From the NCBI GenBank assembly GCA_947038515.1, contig CAMQWJ010000002.1:156097-220096 (forward strand): DNA of 64,000 nucleotides, in the 5' to 3' direction. This document shows, one piece after another, positions 35,979-45,414 of the stretch (position 1 is the first letter of the stretch; every line of letters begins with the position of its first letter). Position numbers and translations under genes: made by a program. The notes under the pieces were generated by a model. That model was not told where the DNA came from. It was given only the letters and a program-made list of their open reading frames with translations, and made no database searches. This DNA is from an uncultured Fusobacteriaceae bacterium. GTDB lineage: Bacteria; Fusobacteriota; Fusobacteriia; Fusobacteriales; Fusobacteriaceae.

Positions 35979-36523
35979 AATTTCCCCATCTCCTCTTCTA
36001 TTATTTTTTCTAAATTATTTTCAAAGATTTCTTGAATCTTTGATTCTATTTCATCGGTTGGTACTGAAGATACCAATGAAAAAATTGAAGGTGATTTCAC
36101 TTTTTTTATTTTATTATTTTCATCTCTTTTATATAGTCCAATACTTTCAGTTTTATTTTTATAAAAAGCCCAGAACATATTTTTAATATCCTTTCCACTG
36201 CCTTTAAAAACTGCTCCTTTTATATATTGTTTTGTCTTTGAAGGCTTTCTTAATGAAATATAATAATCTTCTATGTTCCTCGCTTTTTTAGAAGCTAGTA
36301 AACTTATTTCTCCTGGCTTTTTTTTTATAAAAATATTTTTTGTATTTAATTGTTTGGTATCAATGCTATATTTTTTTTTAACTTCTTTCTTTTGTGTTTT
36401 TCTTACTTCAGAAGCTGTTTGAACAAGTGATTTTTTGATAATCTTTTGAATTGCACCAGGTACTTCTGAAAAAAATAGTTCTATTTTTTTTATATTATCT
36501 TCTGATATTGATAAATCAATCAT
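35975..36523 (-). CDS. Minor tail protein Z-like
   Basis: 182 residues, very basic: ALQKIIKKSLVQTASEVRKTQ-type helix, KKYSIDTKQLNTKNIFIKK, YYISLRKPSKTKQYIKGAVFKG. Resembles lambda gpZ / HK97 gp10-like neck proteins. Start overlaps the previous gene by four bases. Confidence 0.65.
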   Translation of the reverse strand: MIDLSISEDNIKKIELFFSEVPGAIQKIIKKSLVQTASEVRKTQKKEVKKKYSIDTKQLNTKNIFIKKKPGEISLLASKKARNIEDYYISLRKPSKTKQYIKGAVFKGSGKDIKNMFWAFYKNKTESIGLYKRDENNKIKKVKSPSIFSLVSSVPTDEIESKIQEIFENNLEKIIEEEMGKL

Positions 36524-36846
36524 TCGCTTATCCTTTCAAGATGAATTTCATATAGATTAATTTTATTTAATGCTTTTATAACAGAATATTTTAATTTATT
36601 CATTTTTAAAGTGTCCCCACTTTCAAATTCAAATCCTTTTGGAAAATCTTCTGTTTTTATACTGAGAACTACACCTTTTTGATGTAGTCCACTAATATTT
36701 TTTAAATACATATATTTAGAATCAAAAGTTACTTCGGATAATATTCCTAAATATTCTTTTCCTTCAATTAAAACAGTTTCTGCTAGTTCATTTTCGTTAA
36801 AAAATATTTTCATATCACTTTTTACTAATGTTTTAAATTTACTCAT
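36520..36846 (-). CDS. Head-tail joining protein, lambda FII-like (tentative)
   Basis: 108 residues, beta-rich: MKIFFNENELAETVLIEGKEYLGIL, GVVLSIKTEDFPKGFEFESGDTLKMNKLKYSVI. Size, the GDTL turn and the place after the capsid gene suit the phage attachment family. Confidence 0.6.
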   Translation of the reverse strand: MSKFKTLVKSDMKIFFNENELAETVLIEGKEYLGILSEVTFDSKYMYLKNISGLHQKGVVLSIKTEDFPKGFEFESGDTLKMNKLKYSVIKALNKINLYEIHLERISE

Positions 36847-37066
36847 TTTTTTTATCTTTTTTCTTTTTTTTATCTTTGTTTACTTCTGTTTCTTCACTTG
36901 GTTCTTCCTCTACTATCTCTTTTATTTCTACTTTTTCTAAAATTCCTTCCTCTATCAAAGTTTGAAGTTCTGATAGATCCTCTTCACTTAAAATTTCAAT
37001 AATTGAATTTTTTAAGTGAAGTCTGCCATTGTGTCGAAGATTAACTTTCTTTATTCTATATTTCAT
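36839..37066 (-). CDS. Small charged phage protein
   Basis: 75 residues: MKYRIKKVNLRHNGRLHLKNS, an acidic helix (LSEEDLSELQTLIEEGILEKVE) and an E then K-rich tail (KDKKKKKDKK). Similar short proteins follow capsid genes in other phages. Role unknown. Confidence 0.55.
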   Translation of the reverse strand: MKYRIKKVNLRHNGRLHLKNSIIEILSEEDLSELQTLIEEGILEKVEIKEIVEEEPSEETEVNKDKKKKKDKKNE

Positions 37067-37075
37067 TTTTCCCTC

Positions 37076-38089
37076 CTATAGTACTTTAGTATAGAACCAC
37101 CCTTGTGCATCATTTGGTATAACCAGTGGAGCTGAGTGCAATTCTAGTTGATCATCTTCTGACCCTTGAATTGCTACCTTTCTAACAGCTTCTTTCCCTA
37201 TAAATAATTTTGATGACTCATTTTGCTTCAGACGGAATTGGAAAGCTCCATAATGGATTCTAAAACTTTTTGATTTAACACCTAAAATAGTTCCAGCTGG
37301 TAATAAAGGTTCCTCTTTTCCTTCTTCATTAGTTATCCAATCTATAAAAGAATATATTTTCATATTAAGTTCAGCTAAATAACCAATATATGCTGTACCA
37401 TCTCCTAAACCTTTTGGTTCGATTGATAACACTGAATTTCCAGTTGCCTTTAATGTTTCTAATATTAATTTATCTTTTAATAACCATTCTGTTACATCAG
37501 GAGTAATTATTAAGGTATCTGCAACTATTCCAGATATTTTTTGTTGCTCTATTTGTTTTCTTCTTAAATAACCCATTTTATCTGAAGCAGAATTATCCCA
37601 TTTATCTGTACCAGTTAATATCTCTGGAGTAAATTCTCCATATTTAATTCCTTCTTTACCATCTTCCACTGGTAAAACTCCTGTTATTAAAAGTTGAGCT
37701 AATGCCCAGTATTTAGTTCTTGTAGCTACTGTTTTTAACTCTGATAATTCTTCTGCTAATTTTTTACTTGCATTCTCCATTGGATTACCATAAATAGTAC
37801 TTCCAAATTGTTGGGTTAAAAATTCCTCTGCAGATGCAATTGTGTGTATTTTTATCATTGGTGGACTGTATACCATTTTTTCAAAAGCAGTATTTTCTAT
37901 TAAAATTCCTTTATCTCTTCTCCCTACAAGTGGAGCTTTTTTTCTTTGTCCATCTTTTGTATGAATTTCAAATGTTGCTGTTCTCTCCTCTATTTCTTTT
38001 CCTATCAATAAGTTATATAGAAAAGAATTTTTACTTTTAATTCCTTTTATAGCTGCTATCAATGTTCTAATTTCATATAATCCGTTCAT
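37076..38089 (-). CDS. Major capsid protein (lambda gpE-like)
   Basis: 337 residues, the usual length of the gpE family: ERTATFEIHTKDGQRKKAPLVGRR, YSPPMIKIHTIASAEEFLTQQFG, LKTVATRTKYWALAQLLITGVLPV, VLSIEPKGLGDGTAYIGYL, GAFQFRLKQNESSKLFIG. HK97-fold shell protein. Confidence 0.93.
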   Translation of the reverse strand: MNGLYEIRTLIAAIKGIKSKNSFLYNLLIGKEIEERTATFEIHTKDGQRKKAPLVGRRDKGILIENTAFEKMVYSPPMIKIHTIASAEEFLTQQFGSTIYGNPMENASKKLAEELSELKTVATRTKYWALAQLLITGVLPVEDGKEGIKYGEFTPEILTGTDKWDNSASDKMGYLRRKQIEQQKISGIVADTLIITPDVTEWLLKDKLILETLKATGNSVLSIEPKGLGDGTAYIGYLAELNMKIYSFIDWITNEEGKEEPLLPAGTILGVKSKSFRIHYGAFQFRLKQNESSKLFIGKEAVRKVAIQGSEDDQLELHSAPLVIPNDAQGWFYTKVL

Positions 38090-38108
38090 CTTTCATCTCC
38101 TTATTTTC

Positions 38109-38432
38109 TTATGTTCTTGAGAAAAACATTCCTATTTTTCTTCCAATTATTTTTATTTTTTCTTTATCCAACACACCAATTTCCATTCCATTAAAATTGA
38201 ACACTCCTGTAACATATATTTCTGCTACTCCTTTTACTTCTATTTCTGTGTCGGACACTACTATTCCATACATTTTTGTAACATCTGTACATTTTTTTAT
38301 ATTGTTAGTTACTTCATCAATCTCTACAAGTTCCCCTCTTTTATAGCTTCCTACTTCAAAACTTATTTTCATTTGTGATAAAGGAAATTGAGCCCCACCT
38401 ATTAATATATCTGGTTTTATTGTTTCTTTCAT
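38109..38432 (-). CDS. Head decoration protein D
   Basis: 107 residues: LIGGAQFPLSQMKISFEVGSYKRGELVEID, YGIVVSDTEIEVKGVAEIYVTGVFN. Trimeric stabiliser of the expanded head. In the order protease-D-capsid, as in lambda C-D-E. Confidence 0.88.
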   Translation of the reverse strand: MKETIKPDILIGGAQFPLSQMKISFEVGSYKRGELVEIDEVTNNIKKCTDVTKMYGIVVSDTEIEVKGVAEIYVTGVFNFNGMEIGVLDKEKIKIIGRKIGMFFSRT

Positions 38433-38433
38433 T

Positions 38434-39462
38434 TTATTCCTCCTCGTTTGCTAATCCAATTAATTTTGCAGCAAATTTTGCTCTTGATTCTTCATCTGTT
38501 TCATCTGTTTGTCCTGAAGAAACTGCCCCTACATTTTCAGAATCTGTTAGTTTATCAACAAAATTCCCTAAAAAATCAAGTTTTTCTTCTACTTCTGGAA
38601 TTGTATTCTCTGGAGCTTTATTTTTAAAATTCTTTAAAATATCTAATGCTACTGCCTCTACTGATTTTATTTCAGTATATTTTGCATTAAATATTTCAAC
38701 TGGTGCTTCTGCCATTGCTCCTAGATCATCTAACGCTTTTATTCTGTTTCTTTCTTCCAATACCCCCTCGTTTTTAATTTCTTTGAACATTTCTGGATGT
38801 TCCTTTTCAAATTGTGCTCTTGTCATTTTTTCCTCCTCTTTATTTTTTTTTATATTATCAGCTGCAGCTGCTATATATCCCTTAAAATTTTTAAAATGTG
38901 ATAAATCAAAAGCATTTGTTGGAGTGAAATCTTTACTTGATGTACTTGTAATAAATCCTTTTTCTAAAGCTGTTTCTGCTGTCAAATAAGCCTCATCATT
39001 CATCATTTTTTCAACTTCTTCTCTACTGATTTTGACTTTTGTCATATAAGCATCAACAAGTGATACTTTTAAAACATCTAAAACATCTGCTGTTTTCCTC
39101 ATTTCTTCTGAATTTCCATATTCCACACACAATGGATTATGAATCATAAATGTTGATCCCACTCCCATGGTGATTGTATCTCCTGCCATTGCTATAATTG
39201 TTGCTATTGATGCACATAATCCATCAATAATTATATTTACTTTAGCTTTATTATTTTTTAAAGTATTGTAAATGGCTACTCCTGCAAATACAGACCCTCC
39301 TGGAGAATTAATCCTTACATTTATTTCTTTTAAATCTCCTAAAGCCTCCAAGTCTTTTGCAACTTCCTCAGAGGAAACATCATCAAACCAACCGTCTCCT
39401 ATGCTTCCATAAATCAGGAGTGTTGCTATTCCATTTTTATTCTTTGCTATATTCCAAAACAT
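38434..39462 (-). CDS. ClpP-like head maturation protease with C-terminal scaffold region
   Basis: 342 residues. The protease domain (about 1-195) has INSPGGSVFAGVAIYNTL, the nucleophile serine in GLCASIATIIAMAGD and the histidine in FMIHNPL. The C-terminal region (about 210-342) is helical and acidic, as in fused scaffolds such as lambda C/Nu3. An internal ATG behind AGGAGG (near residue 214, MTRAQFEKEHPEM) could start a free scaffold protein. Confidence 0.9.
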   Translation of the reverse strand: MFWNIAKNKNGIATLLIYGSIGDGWFDDVSSEEVAKDLEALGDLKEINVRINSPGGSVFAGVAIYNTLKNNKAKVNIIIDGLCASIATIIAMAGDTITMGVGSTFMIHNPLCVEYGNSEEMRKTADVLDVLKVSLVDAYMTKVKISREEVEKMMNDEAYLTAETALEKGFITSTSSKDFTPTNAFDLSHFKNFKGYIAAAADNIKKNKEEEKMTRAQFEKEHPEMFKEIKNEGVLEERNRIKALDDLGAMAEAPVEIFNAKYTEIKSVEAVALDILKNFKNKAPENTIPEVEEKLDFLGNFVDKLTDSENVGAVSSGQTDETDEESRAKFAAKLIGLANEEE

Positions 39463-40910
39463 TAAACACCACCTTCATCTTTTTTTATTAATTCTTCTCT
39501 CTTACTTTGTTCAATTTTTGTTTGTTCATGATTAGTATTAAAGTCTGAACCATTTATTTCTCTTGTTTCTCTTGCAAGAGTAGATAATCCTGATTCTATT
39601 TTCATTATTGCTGCTTTCACTTCTTGAATTGGGTTTAATTGACCTTGTGTCTGCCCATGCCATTCTGATTTTTGGTAACATTTTCTAATGATTGGATTTT
39701 CATAATATCCTGGCAACTCTACAAGTTTTTTAGATACAATCTCATCTAAAAACTCTTCATAAATCGGTTGACAGAAGTCATTTACGAACCATTCTCTTCT
39801 CATGTGATACATTTTCCACACTTCTAATAAAGCGGCCCTTGAAGCTGAATAGCTTGAATTAAAACTACTTAATAGGACTTCGTATGGAATTTCAAGTGCA
39901 GCTCCTACATGAGTTGCTATTGCACTTACAAATAAATCAAATTTACTATTTGGTCTTTGAGGGTCAGCAAATGTTATTTTTTGACCAGGAGCTAAATCCA
40001 TTATTATTCCATTTCCAAGTTTTAAATTATCATCTCTTTCATATTCACTACCTTTCAAAGGATTTTTACCATATGCTTTCTCAGTTCCCTTATCCTGCTC
40101 TATAAACACAGAAAATAGAGCACTTAATGCTGCATTCATCAATTCAGCTTCTGTAAATTTACTAATTTGATGTAATGCTTCAATAACTGGTGCTAATAAG
40201 GGAACTCCTCTTCTTTGTCCTACTCGCTCTTTTTCCATAACAACTAATATATTTTTTCTACCTGTTACTTTTCCAAAAGCTTCTATTCTTATTGTTTCAG
40301 AATCAATATCATTTTTTTTAAAATGATATGCTGTAGGTACTTTTTCTTCATCTAATTCAACTCCATTTTTTATATCTTTTCCATTTTCATTATTAGGGTT
40401 TTGACATCTTGCACTATCTAATATTTGTACTTTCAAGTGAAAAATATCTCCTTTTCTCTGTTTCAGTGGCATCAATACAAAAGCTTCTCCATCTACTAAC
40501 ATATTGAGCATTGCTAAAGATTGAAGTTGATTAAAGTTTGAAAATCTATCAAAATCACAAGCTGTAGAATTTGCCCAAAAATCCCATAATAATTCAATTT
40601 GCTTTTCTAATTCTTCTTTTTTTTCTTGTGGGAGCTTTATAAATTCATTATTTATTGTACTTTTAAGCTTTAATCCCTTACCTATTACATTAGTTCTTAT
40701 CCGTTTAATAGCACTTAGCCCTATCATACTACCCTGTGCTAATCTTCTTGAACGAGCCATTAGAAGTTCTTTATTTTCTCCAATATCTTCATCAGCAGTG
40801 GATAGGAAATCATGTATTCCTCTAAAAGCATTTTTAGTTCTACTTGCTCCTGCATGAGCATAGTTTAGAAATTTTTTATCATCTTTTTTTTTCATTTTAG
40901 ATTTTTTCAT
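39462..40910 (-). CDS. Portal protein (lambda gpB family)
   Basis: 482 residues: SRRLAQGSMIGLSAIKRIRTNVIGKGLKLK, MLNMLVDGEAFVLMPLKQRKG, GQRRGVPLLAPVIEALHQISKFTEAELMNA, SSFNSSYSASRAALLEVWKMYHMRREW. Forms the dodecameric packaging vertex. Its stop overlaps the protease start. Confidence 0.95.
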   Translation of the reverse strand: MKKSKMKKKDDKKFLNYAHAGASRTKNAFRGIHDFLSTADEDIGENKELLMARSRRLAQGSMIGLSAIKRIRTNVIGKGLKLKSTINNEFIKLPQEKKEELEKQIELLWDFWANSTACDFDRFSNFNQLQSLAMLNMLVDGEAFVLMPLKQRKGDIFHLKVQILDSARCQNPNNENGKDIKNGVELDEEKVPTAYHFKKNDIDSETIRIEAFGKVTGRKNILVVMEKERVGQRRGVPLLAPVIEALHQISKFTEAELMNAALSALFSVFIEQDKGTEKAYGKNPLKGSEYERDDNLKLGNGIIMDLAPGQKITFADPQRPNSKFDLFVSAIATHVGAALEIPYEVLLSSFNSSYSASRAALLEVWKMYHMRREWFVNDFCQPIYEEFLDEIVSKKLVELPGYYENPIIRKCYQKSEWHGQTQGQLNPIQEVKAAIMKIESGLSTLARETREINGSDFNTNHEQTKIEQSKREELIKKDEGGV

Positions 40911-40921
40911 TTTTCTCCTCT

Positions 40922-41155
40922 CTAGTCATTTTTAATTATTCCTCTAAAGACTCTTGCACCTCCTTTTGCACCACTTGCAAGTTGATTACATTTACTTTCC
41001 CATAATTGTAATCCTGCTCTTATTTCTTTCAAATCCTCTCTTTTTACACTCCTTCCATCTATTGCATATTCTTTTGCAGTTAATATAGCCTCTTCTGCCT
41101 CTAAATATGTGTTGTATTTTTGCTGTGCCTTTTCTAATGTCAATCCTGTACTCAT
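40922..41155 (-). CDS. gpW-like / DUF6148 head-completion protein
   Basis: 77 residues: LTLEKAQQKYNTYLEAEEAILTAKEYAIDGRSVKREDLKEI, as in DUF6148. Sits between terminase and portal where lambda has gpW. Ribosome site GGAGAG before the ATG. Confidence 0.75.
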   Translation of the reverse strand: MSTGLTLEKAQQKYNTYLEAEEAILTAKEYAIDGRSVKREDLKEIRAGLQLWESKCNQLASGAKGGARVFRGIIKND

Positions 41156-41182
41156 AATCTCTCCTTTTACACCTCTATTCCC

Positions 41183-41323
41183 TTACTTCGCCTCTTTTAT
41201 TGTTCTTTTTGTCAATTTTCCTTTCTCTGAAATCTCTATAGGTCCTTTTCTTGTCAGTTTTTTTACCTCTTCTATCTTCTTATATTTTTGCTGTGCTTTT
41301 TCTAGTGCTAATCCTGTACGCAT
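41183..41323 (-). CDS. Chimeric 46-residue ORF from a local tandem duplication
   Basis: The start, TGLALEKAQQKYKK, copies the start of the DUF6148 gene. The rest, EEVKKLTRKGPIEISEKGKLTKRTIK, copies the end of the terminase gene. A unit of about 169-170 bp, including the ribosome site, was duplicated and has since diverged. Probably not functional, though it has a good ribosome site and could be translated. Confidence 0.5.
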   Translation of the reverse strand: MRTGLALEKAQQKYKKIEEVKKLTRKGPIEISEKGKLTKRTIKEAK

Positions 41324-41334
41324 ACTCTCTCCTT

Positions 41335-43170
41335 CTACACCTCTATTCCTTTACTTCTCCGTCTTTTTATTGTTCTTTTTATCAATTTTCCTTTCTCTGA
41401 AAGTTCTATAAGTTCTTTTCTTGTCAGTTTTTCTAGCTCTTCCATCTTCAAATCAAAGACTTCTAAGGCTGCAATTGCATAATTCCTACAATCAAGTGCC
41501 TCATTTCTTTTTCTAATCTGTTTCCATTCCACTTTATTCCCTCTTATTTCTTTAACTTCTGCTGTTAATGATTTAAAATATTCTAAATCATAATTTTTAA
41601 AAATATCATCTGGGAAATAACAATATCCTGCTCCCTCTTCTATAATTTTTAATTTTGAACAAGTTATATCTTTTAAAGCATTTACTCCAAGTGACAATAA
41701 ATCTATTTTATTGTTCGGAGTTCTCCTAAAGCCATTGATAATAGGAGTATTCATTCCTCCTTGTCCTTTAATTCCGAAGATTCTACGACCTTCGTATTTC
41801 TCCATTACAAAATCATAAACCTTTTCAGTATGATGACCCCCTGTATCCATACAAGCTGAATAAATATTAAGTCCTGTTCCATCTTTGTAATAAAATTTTC
41901 TTTGTAAAAACTCATCTAGTTCCTTCCATGCTCTTTCTTCCTCTAAATTTCCATAAATGACTTTATATTCTATTCCATATAATTTGCCATTACTTCCATG
42001 TCCTAATACTTCTATAGCAAACCACTCATCTTGAGTGTCAATTCCAGCAGTTAATATTTTTACATCATCTGGAAGTTCAGCATCATACTCTACTCTCATT
42101 TCAAATAATCTTAAATAATCAATTTTTTCTTTTATTTCTTCTTCATAAGTTTCTGCCAAAACTGTATTTATAAAAGCTTGTTTCTTTTTTAGATCATGTT
42201 CTACTTCAATAGATTCTGTTATAATAGATTCCCAACTTCTAAAAATCCCATAAAATCCATTCAACCAAAAACCTAAATTTTCTTTTCTTTCAGGAAAATC
42301 ATGTATCCATTTTCCATTTATTTGTTCTTTTTGTTTCCATTTTTTTTCAGTTGAAAGAGTGCCACAATGGGAACATCTCATTTTTGCTTTTTTTGCTTTT
42401 CCATCTTTTTCTTCCCAAACCATTTTAGTTAATAGCAATAAATCATATCCATTACAACTAGGACATGGTAAATAAAATTTTCCTTGAGAACTTAATCTAT
42501 ATTCATCCTCAATTTCACTTAAATTTTTTATTGTAGGAGTTCCTGTTATTATTATTTTATGATCTGGAAATGTAATTGTTCTTTTTTTTATTAAGGCAAG
42601 AGGTGCTCCCTCGTCTCCTGCACTTTTTGCATATCTATCTACCTCATCACACATAATAAGTTTTGCTGGTCTTGATGCTAAAGCACTTGCTGAACGAGAA
42701 CCTACAAATGCTAAAAATCCTCCTGGAAATTTCTTATAGGATATTGTATTATCTGAATTCTTTTTTTCAGGTTCTGTTATTAAACCTTTAAAAACATTAC
42801 AATCTCTAAACATAGGAGCTACTCTCTCTTTTGAGAAATTTTTAGCCATTGTTCCGTCTGGTTGCATCATTATCATTGGACAAGGCTCTAGTTCTATATA
42901 TCTTCCAATAGTATTTAGAAGAAGTTCAGTTTTTGCTAGTTGAGCTGCTGCCATCATAACAATTGTTCGTACTTCCCGTTTTGTTACTACTTCGTAAGGT
43001 TCTATCATGTAGGCTGTTCTTTTGGTTTCCCATATTCCGTGTTCCGATGAACTTTCTTTAGACAATATTCTTTTGCTATCTGCCCAGTCCAATACTGTGG
43101 ACTTTGGTGGAACTCTTAATATTAAATTTGTTAATTTTTTTATTAGTTTTTCACTTTTATTCAGAGTCAT
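41335..43170 (-). CDS. Terminase large subunit (lambda gpA family)
   Basis: 611 residues: SSSEHGIWETKRTAYMIEPYE, an ATPase segment with MMAAAQLAKTELLLNTIGRY, MCDEVDRYAKSAGDEGAP (Walker B), a zinc-ribbon-like CPSCNGYDLL...CSHCGTLS, and a nuclease region TAGIDTQDEWFAIEVLGHG...CMDTGGHHTEKVY. Cuts and packages DNA at cos. Overlaps the small-subunit gene by 14 bases. Confidence 0.95.
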   Translation of the reverse strand: MTLNKSEKLIKKLTNLILRVPPKSTVLDWADSKRILSKESSSEHGIWETKRTAYMIEPYEVVTKREVRTIVMMAAAQLAKTELLLNTIGRYIELEPCPMIMMQPDGTMAKNFSKERVAPMFRDCNVFKGLITEPEKKNSDNTISYKKFPGGFLAFVGSRSASALASRPAKLIMCDEVDRYAKSAGDEGAPLALIKKRTITFPDHKIIITGTPTIKNLSEIEDEYRLSSQGKFYLPCPSCNGYDLLLLTKMVWEEKDGKAKKAKMRCSHCGTLSTEKKWKQKEQINGKWIHDFPERKENLGFWLNGFYGIFRSWESIITESIEVEHDLKKKQAFINTVLAETYEEEIKEKIDYLRLFEMRVEYDAELPDDVKILTAGIDTQDEWFAIEVLGHGSNGKLYGIEYKVIYGNLEEERAWKELDEFLQRKFYYKDGTGLNIYSACMDTGGHHTEKVYDFVMEKYEGRRIFGIKGQGGMNTPIINGFRRTPNNKIDLLSLGVNALKDITCSKLKIIEEGAGYCYFPDDIFKNYDLEYFKSLTAEVKEIRGNKVEWKQIRKRNEALDCRNYAIAALEVFDLKMEELEKLTRKELIELSEKGKLIKRTIKRRRSKGIEV

Positions 43171-43573
43171 TCTTCTCTCCTCTGATTTCTTCTAAAGCCC
43201 CATCTACCATTTTTTCAATAGTTTCTTCCCACTCATTCTCTTCAATATTTTTTAATTTATTAGATAATTTTCTTGGAAGTGAAAGTAACTTACTTTTAAA
43301 ATTAAAAAGCATATCTGATACTGCTGTATCTACTTCTTCAACTGAATAATATTCTTTTTTTAGAATTCCTAGTTTAAATTCTTGAAGTTCTTTATTTACT
43401 CTATCAAGTTCTATCTTGTCATTTTTACCTTGTGTGTTTTCAACATAAATATCTATGCAACCAAGGAGATCATATTTTCCTGTTCCAACTCTCACACTTT
43501 TAAAATCATCTCTTATTTTTCTTTCAGAGATTTTAAAAAGAGAAACTAATCTTTTTTCTGTTATTTCAATCAT
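43157..43573 (-). CDS. Terminase small subunit, Nu1-like
   Basis: 138 residues: N-terminal winged helix ITEKRLVSLFKISERKIRDDF, GTGKYDLLGCIDIYVEN, then coiled-coil with LDRVNKELQEFKLGILKKEYYSVEEVD, as in Nu1-type proteins that bind cos and recruit gpA. Adjacent to the large subunit. Confidence 0.75.
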   Translation of the reverse strand: MIEITEKRLVSLFKISERKIRDDFKSVRVGTGKYDLLGCIDIYVENTQGKNDKIELDRVNKELQEFKLGILKKEYYSVEEVDTAVSDMLFNFKSKLLSLPRKLSNKLKNIEENEWEETIEKMVDGALEEIRGEKNDSE

Positions 43574-43599
43574 ATTTCTCCTTTTTTCTTAAAAGTTTT

Positions 43600-43702
43600 T
43601 GACCTAGAATATTTTGGCACAAAATCAAAAAATTGATGTATTCAAAAAGCCCGGGCTCATCCGATGACCTCAAATGTTTTCAACTCTCTGGGAGGACCCA
43701 TT
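43600..43702. other. Candidate cos region
   Basis: The gap before the Nu1-like gene contains AAGCCCGGGCTCATCCG near 43649-43665, the most G+C-rich spot of the neighbourhood, with a GCCCGGGC palindrome, and GGGAGGACCC at about 43690. Lambda-type phages carry cos just upstream of Nu1. Cut positions cannot be read from sequence alone. Confidence 0.35.
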
Positions 43703-44221
43703 TTATTCTAGAAGGAAATTTTCTTTTTCCTTATCTAATTCCTTCAGTTGCTTTTCAAACTCTAAACGCCTTAACTTATAGTCAATCTCTTCTGCTTCTG
43801 TTCTTACTCTGTACATCTTTGAATGCAGTTCATGAGAAATAGCTATTGATTTTAAAATCGCATGGACTGCTTCCTCTTCCTTCTTCTCCTTAGGCTTTAT
43901 ATATTTCCCATTAGGTCCGTCTTCTATTCGACTATTCATTTCATTTAGTATTGCCTCATGTAAGTTCTTATGAATAATCTCTTGCTTCTCTCTCGCTTCT
44001 ATAATCTTTTGAGTTATCTTTTGTTCTTCTTGCATTGATATAATTTCTTTTAATCTTCCTTTCTTCCACTTCTCTTTTGAAGCACAGTTCCTTAGAGTTC
44101 CTAAATTTACTTTATACTCATAACTTAGTTCAAACATTGCCTCGCCACATTCATATCTATGCTTAATTTCTTTTTTAATTTCATTAGATACTTTGTTGTA
44201 TTTAGTTGTTGATTTTTTCAT
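43703..44221 (-). CDS. HTH DNA-packaging-associated protein (terminase small-subunit-like)
   Basis: 172 residues: VSNEIKKEIKHRYECGEAMFELSYEYKVNLGTLRNCASKEKWKK is a helix-turn-helix, followed by long charged helices. First gene of the packaging block. Could be a second small terminase or a regulator of the late operon. Confidence 0.55.
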   Translation of the reverse strand: MKKSTTKYNKVSNEIKKEIKHRYECGEAMFELSYEYKVNLGTLRNCASKEKWKKGRLKEIISMQEEQKITQKIIEAREKQEIIHKNLHEAILNEMNSRIEDGPNGKYIKPKEKKEEEAVHAILKSIAISHELHSKMYRVRTEAEEIDYKLRRLEFEKQLKELDKEKENFLLE

Positions 44222-44377
44222 AATAGACTCCTGTATAACAAAATAATAATGATATTAATCTTTTAACCACATTTATTATTTAATAGAAATGATAATTTTG
44301 TGAATGCTTTTTTATTGTTGCTTATTACTATTAACTGTATCTTTTCTATATAAAAATACTCTAACCACTAAATGGGA

Positions 44378-45400
44378 TTAGTGGTTAAAAATAATATCCA
44401 CCAAATAATTAAAACTTTCTAAATTATTATGGTGAATATATCTCTTTCTAATCCTTTCTATTTCCCTTGTTTTATGTGGTTTATCATACTTTTCTACTAA
44501 TTCTTCTAAAAAGATATGATCAAATATCCAGTATTGTTCCTCTAAATATTTGTATACATTTCTTTCTACTTTTTTATTTAATTTTTTTCCTAGCTTTCCA
44601 CTTTCTTTAAATCTTTTATAACCCCTCTCTAAGTTTGATTTTATTTGTTTTTCTATGTAGTTTTGAGCAGGTACTACTAACCTTCTTTTGGTTTGCTCTT
44701 TAAATATATAATCAATAATTTCATCAAAATTATTGATTAAACATTTTAATGAACTTTCTTTACCAATTTTAGATAAATGGTAATTGTATATGTATGATTT
44801 AAATTGCCATTCAAGTCTTGTTACATACTCTGATAATAAGTCTAAATCTTCTACTTCTCTTGTCTTGTCATAGGCTATTCCCTTATAGGCATTCCAATTT
44901 GCTTGGATAGTTCCATCAGAAAACATATTTCTATATGCATAACCACCCTCAAAATTAGATATTTTTTTTAAGTTAGGAGAGTTTATAAACATGACTTCTA
45001 GAGCTTCTTTTAGTTCTTCAAACTTTTTATTAAAATTAATATTTACTTCAATATCTTTAATTTTTGCATTTGATAAATTGATTGTGATTCCTTTAGCTCT
45101 TAACATTTCTTTTAGTTTTTCTATTGCTAACTCTAAATCTTCCTTTCTTGAATTGTTTATATTATTTCCCCATAATATCCTATTAGGATTAAATCTTAAG
45201 CTTTTATATTTAGTCATCCTTCCATCTTCATAAATTCTTATAGAACTATCTATTGTGAATAGAGGTTCTTCTATTCTTAGTCTTTCTTGATAGTAAATAG
45301 AGGTTGTTTCTTTTGATATATCTCTTTCATCATGTGAAATTTCAAAATCATATAGACTCAACCAATCTATTCCTATCCTAAGGGATTTTTCTAAATTCAT
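44378..45400 (-). CDS. Replication-initiator-like protein (phage/plasmid gene II/X type, tentative)
   Basis: 340 residues: GIDWLSLYDFEISHD start, SIRIYEDGRMTKYKSLRFNPNRILWGNN, EVNINFNKKFEELKEAL, AYDKTREVEDLDLLSEYVTRLEWQFKSYIYNYHLSKIG. The pattern of a short nuclease-like half followed by an E-x-R...Y helix recalls rolling-circle Rep proteins of the gene II/X class. Catalytic tyrosines cannot be assigned with confidence. Unusual beside a replisome organiser. A hairpin (AACCACTAA/TTAGTGGTT, about 44361-44386) overlaps its end. Confidence 0.45.
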   Translation of the reverse strand: MNLEKSLRIGIDWLSLYDFEISHDERDISKETTSIYYQERLRIEEPLFTIDSSIRIYEDGRMTKYKSLRFNPNRILWGNNINNSRKEDLELAIEKLKEMLRAKGITINLSNAKIKDIEVNINFNKKFEELKEALEVMFINSPNLKKISNFEGGYAYRNMFSDGTIQANWNAYKGIAYDKTREVEDLDLLSEYVTRLEWQFKSYIYNYHLSKIGKESSLKCLINNFDEIIDYIFKEQTKRRLVVPAQNYIEKQIKSNLERGYKRFKESGKLGKKLNKKVERNVYKYLEEQYWIFDHIFLEELVEKYDKPHKTREIERIRKRYIHHNNLESFNYLVDIIFNH

Positions 45401-45414
45401 ATTTATTCACCTAC

